Shown here: positions 61,247 through 64,000 of the stretch, piece after piece
Layout of the letters: each line of letters begins with the position of its first letter
Position numbering within the stretch: the first letter of the stretch is position 1
DNA from: BTUB01 sp963836585
Lineage (GTDB): Bacteria > Babelota > Babeliae > Babelales > Vermiphilaceae
Direction of reading: 5' to 3'
NCBI GenBank assembly: GCA_963836585.1
Contig: CAWIJV010000003.1
Location: 124,001-188,000, forward strand
Length of the DNA stretch: 64,000 nucleotides
Position numbers and translations under genes: made by a program
Notes under the pieces: model-generated
Told to the model about the DNA's origin: nothing
Databases searched by the model: none
The model's input: the letters and a program-made list of their open reading frames with translations, nothing else

Positions 61247-62170
61247 ATGAATAAATTATATTTCTTTCGTTCTCTTTTATTAGTAGGGTTCTTGGGCGGC
61301 GTGTCATCTTCTTTCGCGGGACGCGAATATGATGATTGCTGTGAACCTGCTTGTTGTGAGCAAGTCTATGATTGTGGTGATCCGCTTAATTGTGGCGCAG
61401 TTAATTTTTGGTTGCGCGCGGGGATAGCGCCGACACTCTGGAATGGTCGTGGCGAATTTTCTTTAGTTTCTTGCAATGCATTAGCAGTGCCTAATACTAT
61501 TTCTAATATTGTTCCTGTTTTTCAGTTACCAAAATTTAAAAGCTTTTTTAAACTTCCCTGGATCATCGGTGGGCAAATCGGTTATGCGGTTACCGACTGT
61601 TTGGAATTTTTTGTAGAAGCAAATTATCATAAAGCGTCTCATAAGACCGGTGGGCCTAATGGCGCCACTTTCGTTCTTAATAATGTTACCGTTCCTAATG
61701 ATATAGTGAATGTGTCACTCACGTTCCTCGATGGCTATCGTGTGACCGATTTTTATGTGGGCGCGCGCTATTATTGGGGCCGCTGCTGGTGCGATCGCTT
61801 TGCGGGCTTTATAGGCGGTAAATTTGGATTGGTGCATCATCAAGAAGTAGATTTTAACTATTCTATCAGTTCAGTGAATTGCCCTTCAAGCGCGGCGCTT
61901 GCTTCAACAACCTGTGTTCCATTCTTCTTGAGAAATAATGCGCCGGGTGTTGGTCTTGATATTGGATTTGATTATTGTTGGGGCTGTGGATGGTCATTTA
62001 TGTTTATGGCAGAAGTGGTGGCAACCTGTGGGCCACGTGGCAATGATAACATAATTCTTACGAGCAACTGTTCTCAACTTCCTAGTCTTATGCCAAGCAA
62101 TATCATAATTGGTGGGATCGGCACAGAGATTTTCTTCCCAATTACTTTTGGCCTCAAATATAGCTTTTAA
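61247..62170 (+). CDS. Cys-rich outer-membrane protein, first of tandem
   Basis: 307 residues. Signal peptide (FFRSLLLVGFLGGVSSSFAG); a Cys-rich start of the mature protein (DDCCEPACCEQVYDCGDPLN); then alternating hydrophobic strands such as FKLPWIIGGQIGYAVTDCLE, VTDFYVGARYYWGRCWCDRF and GFIGGKFGLVHHQEVDF; and a final Phe (GLKYSF), the usual last residue of outer-membrane barrels. Two paralogues follow. The layout recalls chlamydia-like major outer-membrane proteins, with disulfide cross-linking in place of strong peptidoglycan, but I cannot name the family. AAAAAGGAAAG precedes the ATG. Confidence 0.75.
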   Translation: MNKLYFFRSLLLVGFLGGVSSSFAGREYDDCCEPACCEQVYDCGDPLNCGAVNFWLRAGIAPTLWNGRGEFSLVSCNALAVPNTISNIVPVFQLPKFKSFFKLPWIIGGQIGYAVTDCLEFFVEANYHKASHKTGGPNGATFVLNNVTVPNDIVNVSLTFLDGYRVTDFYVGARYYWGRCWCDRFAGFIGGKFGLVHHQEVDFNYSISSVNCPSSAALASTTCVPFFLRNNAPGVGLDIGFDYCWGCGWSFMFMAEVVATCGPRGNDNIILTSNCSQLPSLMPSNIIIGGIGTEIFFPITFGLKYSF

Positions 62171-62191
62171 TGCATAGATAAAGCGTTTTTT

Positions 62192-62235
62192 AACCCAGAT
62201 GTAATGCCGGTTGCAGCATCTGGGTTAATTTTTTT
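62192..62235 (+). terminator. Rho-independent terminator
   Basis: AACCCAGATG and CATCTGGGTT form a 10-bp stem followed by AATTTTTTTG. It ends the first OMP gene. Confidence 0.9.
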
Positions 62236-62318
62236 GAATTTAACTCTTGATTTTTTTTTAATAATCAGGGTAGTCTATGAATCGGTTGCAGTATTAACAA
62301 TTTTAAAAAAGGGTAATT

Positions 62319-63188
62319 ATGAAAAAACTTCTTACTGCAAAATCCCTATCCTTATTAATGCTTTTATCTTTGCTCGGTGGCAAAGCGGAAGCAGGTCGTC
62401 ACAGTGACGATGGTTATGTGAGTGAATCACGTGACTGTTGCATGAGCTCATGCTATGAATGTGGATGTAATCCACTTTATTGCGGAGCGTGGGACTTACA
62501 AATCCAAGGTGGGGCAAACTTCACTACATGGAGAAACCGTGGTCCTATATATGGCATTGAGTGTGGACAAGCTGCTTCTACAGGTCAGTTAACGACTGTA
62601 TTTGCAACAGGTCCAAGCTTCAAGGACCTGTTCAAAACTCCATGGACAGTTGGTGGCCAAGTTGGTTATCACATGTCAGATAATACTCGTGTGTATGTTG
62701 AATTTGACTACAGTCAAACCAAAGGTAAGAGCAATGTACTTACCGAAAGCATCGTCACACTCACGAGCATTAATTTCTATCCAAACAAATACAAGTTCTT
62801 CGAGGCATATGCCGGCGCCCGCTACTATTGGGATCGCTGGTGTGATCGCGTTTCCTTCTTCCTTGGTGGAAAGATTGGTTTAACGCATCACCAAAAAACA
62901 ACCACTTCTAACTTTGCGGTTGTTCCTACTTTTGTCTTGGCAGCTGATAGCAATCTGTATTTGAGCAATACCATTGTAAGCGGTGGCGCTGACTTTGGTT
63001 TTGATGTTTGCTTCTGTGGCAACTGGTCATTTGTAGTGCAAGGCGCGGTAATCGCATCATGCGGTCCTCGTGCGATTGCTCCAATTGTGATCGATCCAAC
63101 AGTAGCCGGCGTAAGTACGTTATTCTTGGGCAACGTGGGCACCGAACTCCGTTTCCCAGTAACTGCTGGCATTCGTTACAGCTTCTAA
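62319..63188 (+). CDS. Cys-rich outer-membrane protein, second of tandem
   Basis: 289 residues. Signal peptide (LSLLMLLSLLGGKAEAG); Cys-rich start (DCCMSSCYECGCNPLYCGAW); barrel-like strands with FKTPWTVGGQVGYHMSDNTR, FEAYAGARYYWDRWCDRVSF and FLGGKIGLTHHQK; last residues IRYSF. Both neighbours share the 'PW..GGQ.GY', 'GARYYW.R.CDR' and 'GGK.GL.HHQ' blocks. It has its own promoter region and terminator, so the three may be tuned separately. The T, S, N-rich strands and loss of long loops suggest a small barrel of perhaps 10-12 strands. Confidence 0.78.
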   Translation: MKKLLTAKSLSLLMLLSLLGGKAEAGRHSDDGYVSESRDCCMSSCYECGCNPLYCGAWDLQIQGGANFTTWRNRGPIYGIECGQAASTGQLTTVFATGPSFKDLFKTPWTVGGQVGYHMSDNTRVYVEFDYSQTKGKSNVLTESIVTLTSINFYPNKYKFFEAYAGARYYWDRWCDRVSFFLGGKIGLTHHQKTTTSNFAVVPTFVLAADSNLYLSNTIVSGGADFGFDVCFCGNWSFVVQGAVIASCGPRAIAPIVIDPTVAGVSTLFLGNVGTELRFPVTAGIRYSF

Positions 63189-63215
63189 GAAGCTTTAACA
63201 ACCAACAAAAACTAA

Positions 63216-63253
63216 TAAAAAAAGGCATCGATTTTTTTCGATGCCTTTTTTTA
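63216..63253 (+). terminator. Rho-independent terminator
   Basis: AAAGGCATCG and CGATGCCTTT form a 10-bp stem around TTTTTT with T7 after it. Confidence 0.92.
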
Positions 63254-63375
63254 TTCTACTTCGCAAAAACAACCGTAGTTTTTAGCCGTGAAAGATAAGT
63301 CGCGAAGTAGAACCCTTCGAAGCTTTAGCGAAGTAGGGTTTTTGCTTCGAAGAATTTCGCGACGACGACTTTATA
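63254..63375. repeat. Palindromic element with dispersed 20-mer
   Basis: TTCTACTTCGC and GCGAAGTAGAA are inverted copies; AACCCTTCGAAGC/GAAGTAGGGTT form a second stem; and TTGCTTCGAAGAATTTCGCG (63342-63361) equals 21873-21892. Confidence 0.8.
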
Positions 63376-63470
63376 AGTCGCCGATCGCTTCATTTTCTTT
63401 AACACTTGATTTTTTTTATAAAGTTGCAGTAGTATCAGTCTAGATTGTCAAACATTATTAAGGAGAATGT

Positions 63471-64000
63471 ATGAAGAATTTCTATACCCAGTATCTTGCC
63501 GCTGCATTGTTGATGGCAGGATCTTTTTTTGTCCCGGCCTATGCCTCGCGGGATTATCAGGATTGTTGCAGATCAAGTTGCTGCTGCTATGAATGTTCGT
63601 GCAACCCACTCTATTGTGGTGCCTGGGATGTGCAGCTTCAGGTGGGTGTTGAGCCTATTCACTGGAGTGATCGGCAAAATATTTCATTGGTAATGTGTAC
63701 CGCCACCCCCGCCGCCAATCCTATTAGTGTATTGTTTGAAGTGCCTCAATTTAGCACCTGGTATCATGTGCCATGGACGATCGGTGGGCAAATTGGCTAC
63801 CATCATTCAGATAATGTTCGTTTGTATGTTGAATTTGATTATGCGCAAGCGTCACACAAAAGTGATGTGGAATTGCAAACAGTTGGCGCAACCTACACGC
63901 TGCTTTTTAATACCGGAAAATATAAGCTCTTTGAAGCCTATGTTGGTGCACGCTACTATTGGGATCGCTGGTGTGATCGCGTTGCCTTCTTTTTAGGCGC
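63471..64000 (+). CDS. Cys-rich outer-membrane protein, third of tandem (cut by window end)
   Basis: The first 176 residues are visible. ATG 63471 follows AAGGAGAAT. Signal peptide (YLAAALLMAGSFFVPAYA); Cys-rich start of the mature part (QDCCRSSCCCYECSCNPLYC, nine Cys in 20 residues); then GAWDVQLQVGVEPIHWSD, PWTIGGQIGYHHSDNVRLYV and GARYYWDRWCDRVAFFLG, matching the second paralogue closely. The stop lies beyond the window. It completes a tandem of at least three, all separated by terminators or palindromes. Confidence 0.8.
   Translation, partial: MKNFYTQYLAAALLMAGSFFVPAYASRDYQDCCRSSCCCYECSCNPLYCGAWDVQLQVGVEPIHWSDRQNISLVMCTATPAANPISVLFEVPQFSTWYHVPWTIGGQIGYHHSDNVRLYVEFDYAQASHKSDVELQTVGATYTLLFNTGKYKLFEAYVGARYYWDRWCDRVAFFLG

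Overview
The window reads as a gene-dense, AT-leaning chromosome segment of a small-genome, probably host-dependent bacterium with an outer membrane. Lineage is inference, since no 16S gene is present. The mix of many signal-peptide proteins of unknown family, a Cys-rich outer-membrane protein tandem, an ankyrin and a WD40 protein with export signals, AAA ATPases of the DUF4143 and DUF1703 types, decaying toxin-antitoxin genes and abundant intergenic palindromes fits Candidatus Dependentiae (TM6, Babeliae) best. Normal bacterial housekeeping genes (orn, priA, polA, rpmA, secF, rho, tsaD, smpB, ssrA, pth, alaS) mark it as chromosome rather than plasmid or phage.

Layout. 1-5.8 kb: tail of a peptidase-S74 fibre protein, a sulfotransferase-like protein, a membrane protein, a WD40 protein, a double-length D-Ala-D-Ala ligase and oligoribonuclease. 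5.8-7.8 kb: palindrome-rich non-coding DNA and an exported methyltransferase. 7.9-18.5 kb: two divergent operons of giant repeat-built surface proteins (602 + 537 aa leftward, 1165 + 1149 aa rightward). 18.6-31.5 kb: small secreted proteins, three AAA/nuclease-type ATPases, further exported transferase-like enzymes, an RNA ligase and PriA. 32-42.9 kb: polA, an MNT-HEPN module, ankyrin protein, rpmA, secF, rho, tsaD, smpB. 43.35-44.3 kb: a complete IS982-type insertion sequence with 8-bp target duplication. 45.2-45.7 kb: tmRNA. 46-53.5 kb: P-type ATPase, orphan HigA with a decayed higB beside it, Skp/OmpH, Pth and secreted proteins. 53.5-61.2 kb: alaS, HIT protein, two exported family-2 glycosyltransferases, an RRM protein, FkbM methyltransferase and a polyprenyl-type glycosyltransferase. 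61.2-64 kb: three tandem Cys-rich outer-membrane proteins, the last cut by the window edge.

Themes. (1) Envelope and surface: the fibre cluster, OMP triplet, Skp, SecF and the doubled Ddl all serve the cell envelope. (2) Export: about 25 proteins have N-terminal signal peptides, at least nine with a recurring (A/G)-M-(E/D/Q) at the predicted cleavage region; several are enzymes whose usual substrates (nucleotide sugars, SAM, PAPS) are cytosolic, suggesting they act in a host. (3) Ribosome rescue: smpB and ssrA lie 2.3 kb apart, and the tmRNA reading frame encodes an unusually long tag. (4) Interrupted genes: alaS (five +1 shifts), polA (two -1 shifts), an ankyrin gene (two shifts), a secreted Gly/Ala-rich protein (one shift), a HEPN partner (nonsense codon) and higB (many). 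Either assembly indels or real decay is involved, and the distinction matters because alaS and polA are normally essential or near-essential.
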